DNA of 64,000 nt. Source: Maribacter sp. 1_MG-2023 (GTDB lineage: Bacteria; Bacteroidota; Bacteroidia; Flavobacteriales; Flavobacteriaceae). Every line of letters starts with the position of its first letter. Position 1 is the stretch's first letter. Below, piece after piece: positions 36,072 to 46,262 of this stretch. The notes beneath the pieces were generated by a model. It had not been told where the DNA came from. It searched no databases and was given only the letters and a program-made list of their open reading frames with translations. The stretch covers positions 62,001-126,000 of the forward strand of contig NZ_JAUOPN010000013.1 of NCBI RefSeq assembly GCF_030547005.1, in the 5' to 3' direction. The translations under genes were made by a program, and so were the position numbers.

Positions 36072-36101
36072 TAAAAAAACCTGCATAAAGCAGTTTTTTT
36101 T
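36072..36101 (-). terminator. Terminator downstream of porV
   Basis: CTGC-ATAAA-GCAG is flanked by an A-run (36074-36079) and a T-run (36094-36101), giving an AT-extended stem and a U-tract on the minus strand. The GC part is only 4 bp. Confidence 0.65.
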
Positions 36102-36118
36102 ACAAAAATCTATATCTA

Positions 36119-37264
36119 TTAATCATTATAAAGCTCTTCACCTAAATTGAATGTAAGAGAAAAACGAAGCGTATTCTCTAACGGATTTCTTACTTGCGAG
36201 GTTGAAAATAAATAAGATAGATCAACTTGTGCCGCTTTAAATTTAAAACCTGCACCAAGTGTAAAAAACTTTCTAGACCCTTTCTCTTCACTTTCATTAA
36301 AATAACCTGTTCTTAACATAAAAGCATCTTGATATACATATTCAGCACCTAAAGCCCAGGTAAATTCTTTAAGCTCTTCACTAAAACCATCTGGTGCATC
36401 AGAGAAAGAATTAAAAATACCACTGAATCCGCTTTCATTTTGATAAATATCATTATCCGCAGAAGTTATTTCACCGTCACCATCATAATCTTGAGGTGTT
36501 GGTACCAGTAACTTTGTAAATTCTGTTGTTATACCAATAACATTGTCTTGATCCAAAATAAAATCAAACCCACCACCAAAACTTAACTTACTTGGCAAAA
36601 AGTTTTCTTGTCCACCTGCATCATATTGAATTTTACCCCCAATATTAGAGAAGTTAAAACCTGCCCTCCATCTACCATCAAAATTTTTATAAGCCACCTC
36701 TTTAGACCTATAGTAACCCGCAACATCAACCGCGAATGCACTTGCCGCTTGCGAATCTACACTAGAATCTTGAAATTTTAAATTTGAACTAATGAACCTA
36801 CCTCCTACAGCCATAGAGAATGTTGGACTTAGTTTTAAAGAATACGAACCATCTAAAGCAAATTCATTAGGCTTCACAATGGTTCCTATTTCATCAGGAG
36901 TTCGTCTTAACTCTATTTCACCTAACGTAAAATATCTTAAACCTACTGCAAAAGCACTTTGATTATTAATTTTATTATAAAAACTAGCGTTCAACAAAGA
37001 AATATCTGTGATAATACTTTCTAAGTAAGGAGTATAACTTACACCTATACCAATTTTTTGTTCTGCAAAAGCGAATTTAGCAGGATTCCATTGTTGAGAA
37101 AAAGCATCTGCTGAAGTTGCAACACCCATATCTCCCATACCCGCAGATCTTGCATCTGCGGCAATAGTTAGAAATGGCACTGCCGTTGTAATTACACGTT
37201 GGTTGTCTTGCGCAAAAACCTTACCTATAATTAATACAAAGAAAACTATTGAAATTTTTCGCAT
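36119..37264 (-). CDS. porV: Type IX secretion system outer membrane protein PorV
   Basis: PorV (LptO) is a FadL-like outer membrane barrel that shuttles T9SS cargo from the translocon to the PorU sortase. It is 381 residues from the ATG at 37264: signal peptide (MRKISIVFFVLIIGKVFAQ), then the conserved N-terminal block 'TTAVPFLTIAADARSAGMGD' and 'QQWNPAKFAF', and a barrel running to 'LRFSLTFNLGEELYND'. A start at 37411 would add 49 residues ahead of a perfect signal peptide and is rejected. gldJ is divergent upstream; the PorU gene that often accompanies porV is absent here. Confidence 0.92.
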   Translation of the reverse strand: MRKISIVFFVLIIGKVFAQDNQRVITTAVPFLTIAADARSAGMGDMGVATSADAFSQQWNPAKFAFAEQKIGIGVSYTPYLESIITDISLLNASFYNKINNQSAFAVGLRYFTLGEIELRRTPDEIGTIVKPNEFALDGSYSLKLSPTFSMAVGGRFISSNLKFQDSSVDSQAASAFAVDVAGYYRSKEVAYKNFDGRWRAGFNFSNIGGKIQYDAGGQENFLPSKLSFGGGFDFILDQDNVIGITTEFTKLLVPTPQDYDGDGEITSADNDIYQNESGFSGIFNSFSDAPDGFSEELKEFTWALGAEYVYQDAFMLRTGYFNESEEKGSRKFFTLGAGFKFKAAQVDLSYLFSTSQVRNPLENTLRFSLTFNLGEELYND

Positions 37265-37701
37265 TAGAATTAGTTCTTTTAGTAAAAAGGATGAAATATA
37301 CCTTTTAAAAATATTTACTATTATTATTTTACATGTAAACGCTGTTTTTCCCGTTATCTTGCATAAGCAACAAGAATTTTGTAAGAATTTGCCAGCAGAC
37401 CAACAAACCATCTATTTCTTACCTTCTTTAATCATAAAAAATAATAGTTATTTATACTTTCTAAAAGAATTATCAAAAACCATACTAATTAGTTGTTTTA
37501 AGCGTTTACCTATTTAAGCGAGCCTAAATTTATTGACAGTTCGCCGTGAGATTTTTAAAATTATTTTCGATTGTAAAATAATCTCATAAAAACACCGTTC
37601 TATTGAGCGAAAGTGACAAACAAATTAAAAGAAATTATAGTATCATATTCTGTAGCTACCAAACTACTATAGCATATGTAAATTGAACTCAAGTCCTAAT
37701 T
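37265..37701. other. Divergent intergenic region between porV and gldJ
   Basis: There are 437 bp without a convincing gene. It should hold both promoters. On the minus strand a TATATTTC box (37293-37300), one base off TANNTTTG, lies about 30 bp upstream of porV. No PorU-like coding sequence is present on either strand. Confidence 0.6.
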
Positions 37702-39369
37702 ATGAAGAAACATTTAATAAAAGTTGTACTCTCATGCACTGTATTAGTAGGAGGTTTTACAGTAAGTAGCTGTTCTAAATCCTCATCTGGAAAAAATACA
37801 TCTAGAGCTACAGGTTGGAAGATAAATGCCAAAGAAGGTGGTTTTCAATATAATACCGATTTTAAAGAGCAAGAAACTGCTCCTGGATTGGTGTTTGTTG
37901 AAGGTGGTACATTTACGAAAGGTAAAGTACAAGATGATGTGATGCATGATTGGAATAACACGCCTACCTCGCAACATGTTCAGTCTTTTTATATGGACGA
38001 AACTGAGGTAACTAATGTAATGTACTTAGAATACCTTGATTACCTAAAAAGTGTTTATCCTCCAGAAAATCCAAAATACACTAACATATATGTAGGTGCA
38101 TTACCAGATACTTTAGTATGGAGAAATAGATTAGGCTTCAACGAAACAATGACAAATAATTACCTGAGACACCCAGCATACGCAGAATACCCTGTGGTAG
38201 GTGTAAACTGGATTCAGGCTACACAATTTGCAGAATGGAGAACTGACCGTGTAAACGAAGTTATGCTAGAAAGAGAAGGTTACTTATCTGAAGATGCGAA
38301 ATACCAAGCAGCCACAGGTGAAGTTCAAGGTACCTTCAGTACTGAAGCTTACTTAAACAGACCAGAATCTGTTTATAACGGACAAATTGATTCATTACAA
38401 GGAAAGCAGAAAAAAGATAGCACATCTACTTTCGCAAAAAGGAGTAGTGGTGTTATTATGCCAGAATATAGACTACCTACTGAAACTGAATGGGAATATG
38501 CTGCTCAGGCTCAAGTTGGACAGAGAGAATACAATAACTATAGAGGTAGAAAAAAATATCCTTGGGAAGGTGATTACACTCGTAACGGACAACGTGTAGG
38601 TAGAGGTGACCAACTAGCCAACTTCAAACAAGGTAAAGGTGATTATGGCGGAATAGCAGGATGGTCTGATGATGGTGCCGATATTACCGCACAAGTAATG
38701 TCTTATAAGCCTAACGATTTAGGTCTTTATGACATGGCTGGTAATGTTGCCGAATGGACAGCTGATGTTTACCGACCAATAGTTGATGACGAAGTAAGTG
38801 ATTTTAACTACTACAGAGGTAACATTTACATGAAAAGCGCTATAGGCGAAGATGGTAAAGTTAAAATATTAAGAGATTCTATTGTTTATGATACTTTACC
38901 GAACGGAAAAGTAGTTGCAGTAAACTTACCAGGTGAAATTAAAATGGTAGCTGTTGATGAGGAAGAAACATATTTAAGAACAAACTTCTCTTCTAGTGAT
39001 AACAGAGGTTACAGAGATGGTGATTCTGGTTCTTCAAGATTTTATGACAGATTTAATGACGGTGAAGAAGAAGATCCAAACAAGAAAATGTACAACTCAC
39101 CTAAGCATTCTGTTGAAAGAGATTCATTAGGAAACCTTGTTAAAGGCTATGATGCTTCAAACAACAGAACTACATTAATTAATGATGAAGTTAGAGTATA
39201 CAAAGGTGGTTCTTGGAGAGATAGAGCATACTGGTTAGATCCAGCACAAAGAAGATACTTGCCACAATACATGGCTACTGATAATATTGGTTTCAGATGT
39301 GCAATGTCTAGAGTTGGTTCTAAATCAAAAACAAAAAACAAAACAGTTAGAGGAAAAAAAGCTAAATAA
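37702..39369 (+). CDS. gldJ: Gliding motility lipoprotein GldJ
   Basis: GldJ is an outer membrane lipoprotein needed for gliding and for stability of the T9SS protein GldK. It has 555 residues. The lipobox Cys24 ends 'GGFTVSSC'. The body is a sulfatase-modifying-factor (FGE/SUMF1)-like domain with 'YMDETEVTNVMYLEYLDYL' near residue 95, 'RLPTETEWEYAAQAQVG' near 257, 'GLYDMAGNVAEWTADVY' near 345 and 'VYKGGSWRDRAYWLDPAQR' near 500. It lacks the catalytic cysteines of true FGE. The basic tail (SKTKNKTVRGKKAK) resembles GldJ. It is divergent from porV and followed by a terminator, then murF. Confidence 0.93.
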   Translation: MKKHLIKVVLSCTVLVGGFTVSSCSKSSSGKNTSRATGWKINAKEGGFQYNTDFKEQETAPGLVFVEGGTFTKGKVQDDVMHDWNNTPTSQHVQSFYMDETEVTNVMYLEYLDYLKSVYPPENPKYTNIYVGALPDTLVWRNRLGFNETMTNNYLRHPAYAEYPVVGVNWIQATQFAEWRTDRVNEVMLEREGYLSEDAKYQAATGEVQGTFSTEAYLNRPESVYNGQIDSLQGKQKKDSTSTFAKRSSGVIMPEYRLPTETEWEYAAQAQVGQREYNNYRGRKKYPWEGDYTRNGQRVGRGDQLANFKQGKGDYGGIAGWSDDGADITAQVMSYKPNDLGLYDMAGNVAEWTADVYRPIVDDEVSDFNYYRGNIYMKSAIGEDGKVKILRDSIVYDTLPNGKVVAVNLPGEIKMVAVDEEETYLRTNFSSSDNRGYRDGDSGSSRFYDRFNDGEEEDPNKKMYNSPKHSVERDSLGNLVKGYDASNNRTTLINDEVRVYKGGSWRDRAYWLDPAQRRYLPQYMATDNIGFRCAMSRVGSKSKTKNKTVRGKKAK

Positions 39370-39390
39370 TTTTTCTTTTTACGAACTATA

Positions 39391-39420
39391 AAAAGCTCCT
39401 TTCTTAAGGGGCTTTTTTTT
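39391..39420 (+). terminator. Terminator after gldJ
   Basis: AAAAGCTCCTT pairs with AAGGGGCTTTT (one T-G pair), followed by eight T. It lies 21 bp after gldJ and just before murF. Confidence 0.85.
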
Positions 39421-39432
39421 ATCTTCGATTTT

Positions 39433-40710
39433 ATGAAAATTCAAGATTTACATTCCGCTTTTCTAGCCAACCCTTATATCAGTACTGATACCAGAAAAAT
39501 TAAAAAGAACGATATTTTCTTTGCACTAAAAGGAGATAACTTTAATGGCAACACTTATGCTCAAAAAGCTTTAGACAACGGAGCTGCTCTAGTTGTTATT
39601 GATGAAGAGAAATATTTTATTGATGACAGAACAATACTAGTAAAAGACGTTTTAACAACACTACAACAACTAGCAAATTTTCACAGAAGACAATCTAAAG
39701 CGCAGATTATAAGTCTAACAGGTAGCAATGGCAAAACAACTACCAAAGAATTAATTAACGCTGTACTTCGCAATACTTATAGAACAATAGCGACCAGAGG
39801 AAACCTTAACAATCATATTGGGGTGCCATTAACCTTATTAACCATTCAACCTGACACTGAAATCGCCATTGTTGAAATGGGCGCAAATCATCTAAAGGAA
39901 ATTGAATTTTTATGTAAAATTGCAGAGCCAAATTTTGGTTATATCACTAATTTTGGAAAAGCACACCTAGAAGGCTTTGGAGGAATTGAAGGTGTTAAAA
40001 AAGGAAAAAGCGAATTATATGATTACCTGATTTCCCATAAAAAATCGATTTTCTTAAACGCCGACGATCCAATTCAAAAAGACAAACTAAGCACCTACAC
40101 TAAAAAAATCGGTTTTAGTTGTAATGATTCTAAATATTACACTATTAAATTAATAGAAGCTCAACCCTTTGTTAATCTAATTGTAGAAAACATTAATATA
40201 GAAACGAATTTAATTGGAGCCTATAATTTCCCGAACTGCTGTGCAGCAATTATTATGGCAAAATATTTCAATGTTGAGTTAAGCGAAATAAAAAAGGAAC
40301 TTGAAGAATATACTCCAGACAATAATAGATCTCAGATATTACATAATAACGGACACTATATTATTCTTGATGCTTATAACGCCAACCCTTCGAGTATGAA
40401 AGTGGCATTAGAAAATTTCAATTCGTTAAAAAAAGACCAAAAAGTTTTGATTCTAGGCGACATGTTCGAATTAGGAGAGTCTGCAAAAGAAGAACATCAA
40501 AATATTTCAGATTTAGCAACAAGCTTAAATTTTGAACAAGTGATATTGGTTGGAGAGAATTTTTACTCTACTAACTCTACTGCAATTAGACTAAAGAGTT
40601 TTGAAGAATTGAAAGCTTACTTAGTTAACAAGCCTAAACAAACGGAATCTTCTTTCTTGATTAAAGGCTCAAGAGGCATGGCTCTAGAACGCGTTTTAGA
40701 CTATCTATAA
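39433..40710 (+). CDS. murF: UDP-N-acetylmuramoyl-tripeptide--D-alanyl-D-alanine ligase
   Basis: MurF adds D-Ala-D-Ala to the UDP-MurNAc tripeptide, the last cytosolic step of the peptidoglycan precursor. It has 425 residues. The N-terminal domain ('STDTRKIKKNDIFFALKGDN') is followed by the ATP-binding 'SLTGSNGKTTTKELI' (about residues 93-107), the central 'EMGANHLKEIEFL' (about residue 154) and the C-terminal ligase domain beginning 'DNNRSQIL ... LDAYNANPSSMK'. It follows gldJ in the order known from other Flavobacteriia but behind a terminator. It ends 2 bp from the convergent cusB-like gene. Confidence 0.94.
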   Translation: MKIQDLHSAFLANPYISTDTRKIKKNDIFFALKGDNFNGNTYAQKALDNGAALVVIDEEKYFIDDRTILVKDVLTTLQQLANFHRRQSKAQIISLTGSNGKTTTKELINAVLRNTYRTIATRGNLNNHIGVPLTLLTIQPDTEIAIVEMGANHLKEIEFLCKIAEPNFGYITNFGKAHLEGFGGIEGVKKGKSELYDYLISHKKSIFLNADDPIQKDKLSTYTKKIGFSCNDSKYYTIKLIEAQPFVNLIVENINIETNLIGAYNFPNCCAAIIMAKYFNVELSEIKKELEEYTPDNNRSQILHNNGHYIILDAYNANPSSMKVALENFNSLKKDQKVLILGDMFELGESAKEEHQNISDLATSLNFEQVILVGENFYSTNSTAIRLKSFEELKAYLVNKPKQTESSFLIKGSRGMALERVLDYL

Positions 40711-40712
40711 TA

Positions 40713-42428
40713 TTACTTTATGACCTTCACTACACTACCACAGGTCAACATTTTATCACCGAAATATGGATTTTTAATAGCCTTATCTAAACTTAGCCAG
40801 TCACCACCAGTATTGTTATCTGCCATAGGGCAATGTTGAATATAAATTGGATTGCCGTAATCAGTTATTTGAGAAGATACAAAAATAATAGCCTTTGATA
40901 AATTCTTAAATTCTAAACGATTCTTCTCCAAATCCTTACTCTTTTCAATCATAACAAGAGATGTGATGGCAGATTTAATATTACCTTGAAGATTATTATC
41001 CATTCCTGTTTGATCTACTGAGACCAATACCTTATTCAGCTTCTCGGCGAATAATATTGACTTATCAGAATTCGATGCAACTAATTCATCCTTAAAATCA
41101 AAATAAACCTTTAAAACTTCCTTCAACTTCTGATTTTGATTTGAAGTCAATTTATTTAGATGTTCTTGCTGCTTTTTATTTTGCTTCAATTCATTATCAT
41201 TAGAATACATCATAGAATTCTTTCCTTGCAACTGAGCTGCAGCATCAATAACAAAAGTACCATTGGTGACAATTTCATCACCGGTTTGCAAACCTTCTAA
41301 TACTATGTAATTATCACCAACAGATTCTCCCAACTGAACTCTTAAAAGTTCAAATTCAGGTTTAACAGCATTTACTTTTTTGTAGACCACAGACCGTTCG
41401 CCTGTCCAAAGAACAGCACTCTTTGGCACCATCAATAAATTATCATCCGCACTATCAACATTTACCTTACCCTCAATAAACATACCTGGTTTCCATTTAC
41501 CTTCCTTATTTGAAATATCAGCTCTAACAGAGACTACTCTGCTGCCCCTATCTAGTATAGGTTCTATGAAAGATATAGTTGCTTTAAGCGGAGTTCCTTT
41601 GAATGCTTCTGAGCTAATTTCAATTTGCTGCCCTTTTTTCAATAGTGGCATTTGATTTTCGTATGCTTGAAATACCGCCCAAACCGTTGATAAACGAGAC
41701 ACCTTAAACAAAGGATCACCTTGTTTAAAATAATTACCTTCAGAAGCTATAATTTCTACCACTGTACCAGCAACATCAGCAACTAAAGGAAAATTCTGAA
41801 TAGGTTTACCTGTCTTTAACAAATCATCTATCTGTTGATCAGTTAACTTCCAAAGTCCCAAAGTATTTCTCGCAGCAGCATACAATTTTTCGTGAGTATC
41901 TTTATACGAAGCAGATGTCAGTAATTTATCTTGAGCCAAATACAAATCGGGACTATAAATTGTTCCTATAACTTGACCTTTTCTAACATACTCACCAATA
42001 TAATTTACTTCTAATTTATCTAATCGACCATCGAATAATGTAGTCTGAGTAGCATTTGTTTTATCGTTAGAAGTAATCTCACCAGACAAGGTTACTTGTC
42101 CATTTTGTGTATTAAAACCAATAGTGCTTGTTTGAACATTTGCCAAAGCAACTGCACGCTCACTCATCTCAAAACGATTATCAGAGTCCGTACTAACTTC
42201 AACACTCATTTTAACAAGGTCCATTCCACAAATTGGACATGTTCCTTTTTCCTCACTAACAACATCTGGATGCATAGAACAGGTGTATGTGACTTTATCA
42301 ACATGTGACTCAACATCAATAGATTTATCATTTTTTGACTCCCCAAAGAATAAATACCCTAACAGTAAGCCAAAAAGCAATACTGCTAAATAGACCGCGT
42401 ATTTTGAATACTTTGCTAAGTTTCCCAT
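40713..42428 (-). CDS. cusB: Heavy-metal efflux RND periplasmic adaptor, CusB-like
   Basis: The 571-residue membrane fusion protein links an inner membrane RND pump to an outer membrane channel. It is anchored by an N-terminal helix (about residues 9-27). A heavy-metal binding domain follows with the 'YTCSMHPDVVSEEKGTCPIC' signature (residues 48-67) and GMDL. The barrel-sandwich and beta-barrel region spans about 90-400. A C-terminal DUF3347-like segment (about residues 430-571) contains 'HCPMADNNTGGDWLSL' and ends in a Cys-containing tail. The pattern suggests Cu(I)/Ag(I). It overlaps cusA by 1 bp. Confidence 0.9.
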   Translation of the reverse strand: MGNLAKYSKYAVYLAVLLFGLLLGYLFFGESKNDKSIDVESHVDKVTYTCSMHPDVVSEEKGTCPICGMDLVKMSVEVSTDSDNRFEMSERAVALANVQTSTIGFNTQNGQVTLSGEITSNDKTNATQTTLFDGRLDKLEVNYIGEYVRKGQVIGTIYSPDLYLAQDKLLTSASYKDTHEKLYAAARNTLGLWKLTDQQIDDLLKTGKPIQNFPLVADVAGTVVEIIASEGNYFKQGDPLFKVSRLSTVWAVFQAYENQMPLLKKGQQIEISSEAFKGTPLKATISFIEPILDRGSRVVSVRADISNKEGKWKPGMFIEGKVNVDSADDNLLMVPKSAVLWTGERSVVYKKVNAVKPEFELLRVQLGESVGDNYIVLEGLQTGDEIVTNGTFVIDAAAQLQGKNSMMYSNDNELKQNKKQQEHLNKLTSNQNQKLKEVLKVYFDFKDELVASNSDKSILFAEKLNKVLVSVDQTGMDNNLQGNIKSAITSLVMIEKSKDLEKNRLEFKNLSKAIIFVSSQITDYGNPIYIQHCPMADNNTGGDWLSLDKAIKNPYFGDKMLTCGSVVKVIK

Positions 42429-45400
42429 TAGCTATTTTTTTTAAAAATTAATTCTTGCCAAAGACTATATAAAACAGGTACAATCAATAGCGTCACTAGA
42501 GCTATCAACATTCCACCAAAAGCAGGTATAGCCATAGGTATAAGTATATCTTTGCCATGCCCTTTTGCTGTTAATACCGGCAAGAGCGCCAATAAAGTAG
42601 TCGCCGTAGTCATTAAACATGGTCGTATTCTCTTTTTACCCGCATTCAATACCGCTATTCTTATTTCTTTCACTGAATTGGGCTTTTTATCTTCAAAACT
42701 TTGTTTTAAATACGTAGCAATAACTACACCATCATCTGTTGCAATACCAAACAATGCAATAAAACCGACCCAGACGGCGACACTGATATTTATGGTTCTA
42801 ACATTAAATACACTTCTTAAATCATTTCCTAAAAAAGAAAGGTTTAAAAACCAGTCTTGCCCATAAAGCCATAACATCATAAAACCACCTGCAAAGGCAA
42901 CTGCTACACCTGAAAATATCATTAAAGAAACTGCTAAAGACCTGAAATGCAGATACAGTATAAATAATATCGCTATTAGTACCAACGGAATAATTAAAGA
43001 TAAGGTTTTCTCAGCATGAACATTATTCTCATAGGTACCAGCAAATCTATAACGAACACCATCAGGAACAATCAAATCTCCTTCTGTTATTTTGTTTTCA
43101 ATAATTTCTTTCACCTTTTCTACAGCCGTAACTTCTGCAACCCCGTCTGCTTTATCAAACAAAACATAACCTGTTAAAAAACCATCCTCACTTTTAATCA
43201 TTTGAGGTCCTTTTTCGAATTTAATATTCGCAAATTCTGAAAAAGGCACAGAACTGCCATCTGGTAATGAGACAATTATATTTTTTAAGTCTTTAGGATC
43301 AGACCTTAATTCTCTAGGATATCGAATAGTTACATCGAACCGCTCCCTTCCTTCAATGGTCTGGGTCAATACTTTGCCCCCTATTGCAGACTCCAACATT
43401 TCTTGCAATTCATTTATAGTCACTCCATATCTCGCTGCCCTATCTCTATCAAATACAACATTGATGTAAGGTTTTGCCACAATTCTATCGGAAAAAACCG
43501 AGGCATAATCTATTTCTATTATTTGTTTTAATTCCCTCTCCAACTCATAACCAAACTTTTCAATTGATTCTAAATCGGGACCAAAAATTTTAATACCCAT
43601 TGATGAACGCATACCGGTTTGAAGCATTACTAACCTAGTCTCAATTGGCTGTAATTTAGGAGCAGAGGTAACACCAGGTATACTTGTGACTTTTACAATT
43701 TCATTCCAAATATCATCTGCACTATTTATATGTGAACGCCAATTTCTATAATATTCACCGTTGCTATCAACAATTAAATTATTTTGAGAAATACCCGATC
43801 CGGTAGCAACGAATTCTCCACCCTTAGTCTCAAACTTTCCGTCTTCTGAAACCTTAAACGAAAGAGGCTTTCCACTTTCGTTTAACATAAATTCAGTTTT
43901 ATAAATTATTACGTTTTCAAACATTGACAATGGAGCTGGATCAAGTGCCGAACTAACACGACCTGCTTTACCAACAACTGTTTCGATTTCAGGAATAGAT
44001 GCAACTGCCATATCTAATTGTTGCAATATTTTTTTATTTTCAGAAATACCAGAATGAGCTGTAGACGTAGGCATTAACAAAAATGACCCTTCATTTAATT
44101 TCGGCATAAACTCTTTACCAATAGATGCGTATACCAATGAACCCAATAGCAATAAAAATACAGGCAAGCTTAAAAAATAAGCTTTATGAGACATTGCCCA
44201 AAGCAATATCCTTTCATAAAATTCATGAAAAACATAAAGTACTCCCAAAATAGAGAAGACCGCCAATAGCACAAACAAAAAGTCTGAAAAATAATTATTA
44301 TCGTACCCTAACGGATTCCAATAATAGGTTAGAATAAGCAGTATTGATGATACTAGATATAAAACTCTTATTCGTTTAAAATACTTTTTATCGACTACCC
44401 CATATTCTTTTAATAAGTTCAAAATCATTAAACCTAATAGCACCAGACCTATCCAAAAACCAGACAATATTAATAGTAAACCGAGTAAACCTATTAGATA
44501 AGAACCAATATTTTTTACTTTAAATTTCTTGAAGTCAATACTATACCATTTTGCAATTATTGGAGGTATAACAAATAAAGACAACAACATGGCGGCAAGC
44601 AATGCAGCTGTTTTGGTAAAAGCAAGAGGTGTAAACAATCTACCTTCTTCACCACTTAAAGCAAAAACAGGAACAAAACTTAAAATTGTTGTTAAACCAG
44701 CTGTAACTATTGCACCAGACACCTCATTAACACCTTCAATTACCACATCGTCAATTGACTTATCACTTTTATCTTGCTCAAGTTTTCTAACAATATTTTC
44801 TGACAAAATAATACCTAAATCGACCATTGTACCTATTGCGATGGCTATACCTGACAATGCTACAATATTAGCTTCGACACCAAATAACTTCATAGCAATA
44901 AAAACCATTAGCACCGCTACAGGTAATAATGCAGATATTATAATTGATATTTTTAAGTTACGTAGCATTATTAGGACAACTAATATTGCTATTAATATCT
45001 CTAAATACAGTGCCGAACTTAAAGTACCCAAAGTACTTTTTATGAGTTCGGTTCTATCATAAAACGGAACAATGGTCAATTTAGAAATAGAACCATCATT
45101 TAATTTTTTAGAAGGCATACCCTTCCCCAACTCTTTTATCTTGAGCTTGACTGATTCTATTACTTTTTGAGGATTTGAACCATATCTACTTACCACCACA
45201 CCACCTACGACCTCAGCTCCTTCTTTATCTAAAATACCCCTACGTTCTTTTGGACCTAAGGTTACATTGGCAATATCTTTTACTCTAATTGGAACAAAAT
45301 CATTTGAAACCACCACGGAACTTTCGATATCATCGATTTTTCTAACCAGACCCAAGCCCCGTATTAAGTACTCTGCATTATTAATCTCAATGGTCTTTGC

Positions 45401-46108
45401 ACCAACATTCTTATTCGTTTCTCTAACTGCCTTAACAACATCTTTTAATGCAATTTGATATTGGCGCATAAGTTGAGGATTGACCTCAATTTGATACTCT
45501 TGAATATGACCACCTATTGAGGCTACCTCTGCAACATCTCGTGCAGAAGAAAGTGCATTTTTAATATAAAAATCTTGTACTTTTCTTAACTCATGCAGAT
45601 CCCACCCACCAGTAACCTTTCCATTTTCATCTCTACCTTCAAGCGTATACCAAAATAACTGACCTAAAGCTGTAGCATCAGGACCCAGTTTTGGAGAAAC
45701 GCCTTTAGGCAATAAATCTGATGGTAGACTACTAAGTTTTTCTAAGATTCGGCTACGGCTCCAATAAAACTCTACATCATCTTCAAAAATCAAATAAATA
45801 GTCGAAAAACCAAACATAGAAGAGCTACGCACAGATTTTACACCCGGAAGCCCTAATAGATTAGAAGTAAGAGGATAGGTAACCTGATCTTCAATATCTT
45901 GAGGTGATTGTCCCTCCCATTCTGTATAAACTATTTGTTGATTATCGCCAAGATTAGGAATAGCATCTACCGAAACCGGATTTGACCCGACCAATACATT
46001 GTCTACAGTAATTGGAACACTCATTAAACCCCATGTCAAAAGAACTAATAACATTACAAATGCAATTAGTTTATTCTTCACAAGATATTTAATTAATCCG
46101 TTTAGCAT
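42428..46108 (-). CDS. cusA: Heavy-metal efflux RND permease, CusA/CzcA family
   Basis: This inner membrane proton-driven metal exporter is 1226 residues. The family sequence is clear: 'VSVDAIPNLGDNQQIVYTEW' near the N-terminus (residues 43-62), 'GTMVDLGIILSENIV' (TM4 acidic residue), 'FMPKLNEGSFLLMPTS' near residue 670, 'DPAPLSMFENV' and 'GIATDDGVVIATYL' in the second half. The methionines in these last segments match those that bind Cu(I) in E. coli CusA. It is about 180 residues longer than E. coli CusA; the excess is around residues 540-640, with extra hydrophobic helices between the two RND halves. No outer membrane factor gene is adjacent. Confidence 0.92.
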   Translation of the reverse strand: MLNGLIKYLVKNKLIAFVMLLVLLTWGLMSVPITVDNVLVGSNPVSVDAIPNLGDNQQIVYTEWEGQSPQDIEDQVTYPLTSNLLGLPGVKSVRSSSMFGFSTIYLIFEDDVEFYWSRSRILEKLSSLPSDLLPKGVSPKLGPDATALGQLFWYTLEGRDENGKVTGGWDLHELRKVQDFYIKNALSSARDVAEVASIGGHIQEYQIEVNPQLMRQYQIALKDVVKAVRETNKNVGAKTIEINNAEYLIRGLGLVRKIDDIESSVVVSNDFVPIRVKDIANVTLGPKERRGILDKEGAEVVGGVVVSRYGSNPQKVIESVKLKIKELGKGMPSKKLNDGSISKLTIVPFYDRTELIKSTLGTLSSALYLEILIAILVVLIMLRNLKISIIISALLPVAVLMVFIAMKLFGVEANIVALSGIAIAIGTMVDLGIILSENIVRKLEQDKSDKSIDDVVIEGVNEVSGAIVTAGLTTILSFVPVFALSGEEGRLFTPLAFTKTAALLAAMLLSLFVIPPIIAKWYSIDFKKFKVKNIGSYLIGLLGLLLILSGFWIGLVLLGLMILNLLKEYGVVDKKYFKRIRVLYLVSSILLILTYYWNPLGYDNNYFSDFLFVLLAVFSILGVLYVFHEFYERILLWAMSHKAYFLSLPVFLLLLGSLVYASIGKEFMPKLNEGSFLLMPTSTAHSGISENKKILQQLDMAVASIPEIETVVGKAGRVSSALDPAPLSMFENVIIYKTEFMLNESGKPLSFKVSEDGKFETKGGEFVATGSGISQNNLIVDSNGEYYRNWRSHINSADDIWNEIVKVTSIPGVTSAPKLQPIETRLVMLQTGMRSSMGIKIFGPDLESIEKFGYELERELKQIIEIDYASVFSDRIVAKPYINVVFDRDRAARYGVTINELQEMLESAIGGKVLTQTIEGRERFDVTIRYPRELRSDPKDLKNIIVSLPDGSSVPFSEFANIKFEKGPQMIKSEDGFLTGYVLFDKADGVAEVTAVEKVKEIIENKITEGDLIVPDGVRYRFAGTYENNVHAEKTLSLIIPLVLIAILFILYLHFRSLAVSLMIFSGVAVAFAGGFMMLWLYGQDWFLNLSFLGNDLRSVFNVRTINISVAVWVGFIALFGIATDDGVVIATYLKQSFEDKKPNSVKEIRIAVLNAGKKRIRPCLMTTATTLLALLPVLTAKGHGKDILIPMAIPAFGGMLIALVTLLIVPVLYSLWQELIFKKNS

Positions 46109-46262
46109 AAAACTTATAAACCTACTTGTTTATTATAAACTACAAGCCTCTGACAATAAACGTAGGAAACAAGTATAGATTGTAGAAAGAGGGCAAGTAT
46201 TTATCTAGAATCTAAACAAAAAATGACCTTCTATAAATTTAAATATACTAGATAAAAATTTG

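Noticed and set aside
37265-37411. N-terminal extension of PorV from an upstream start
   Set aside because: The extension precedes a complete Sec signal peptide starting at 37264, so it would block export; it looks like chance read-through.
37702-39369. Functional formylglycine-generating enzyme
   Set aside because: The FGE-like fold is present but lacks the active-site cysteines; lipobox, length and location beside porV and murF identify GldJ.
44529-45062. 177-codon plus-strand frame inside cusA
   Set aside because: It is antisense to a well-conserved RND permease and has no family resemblance.
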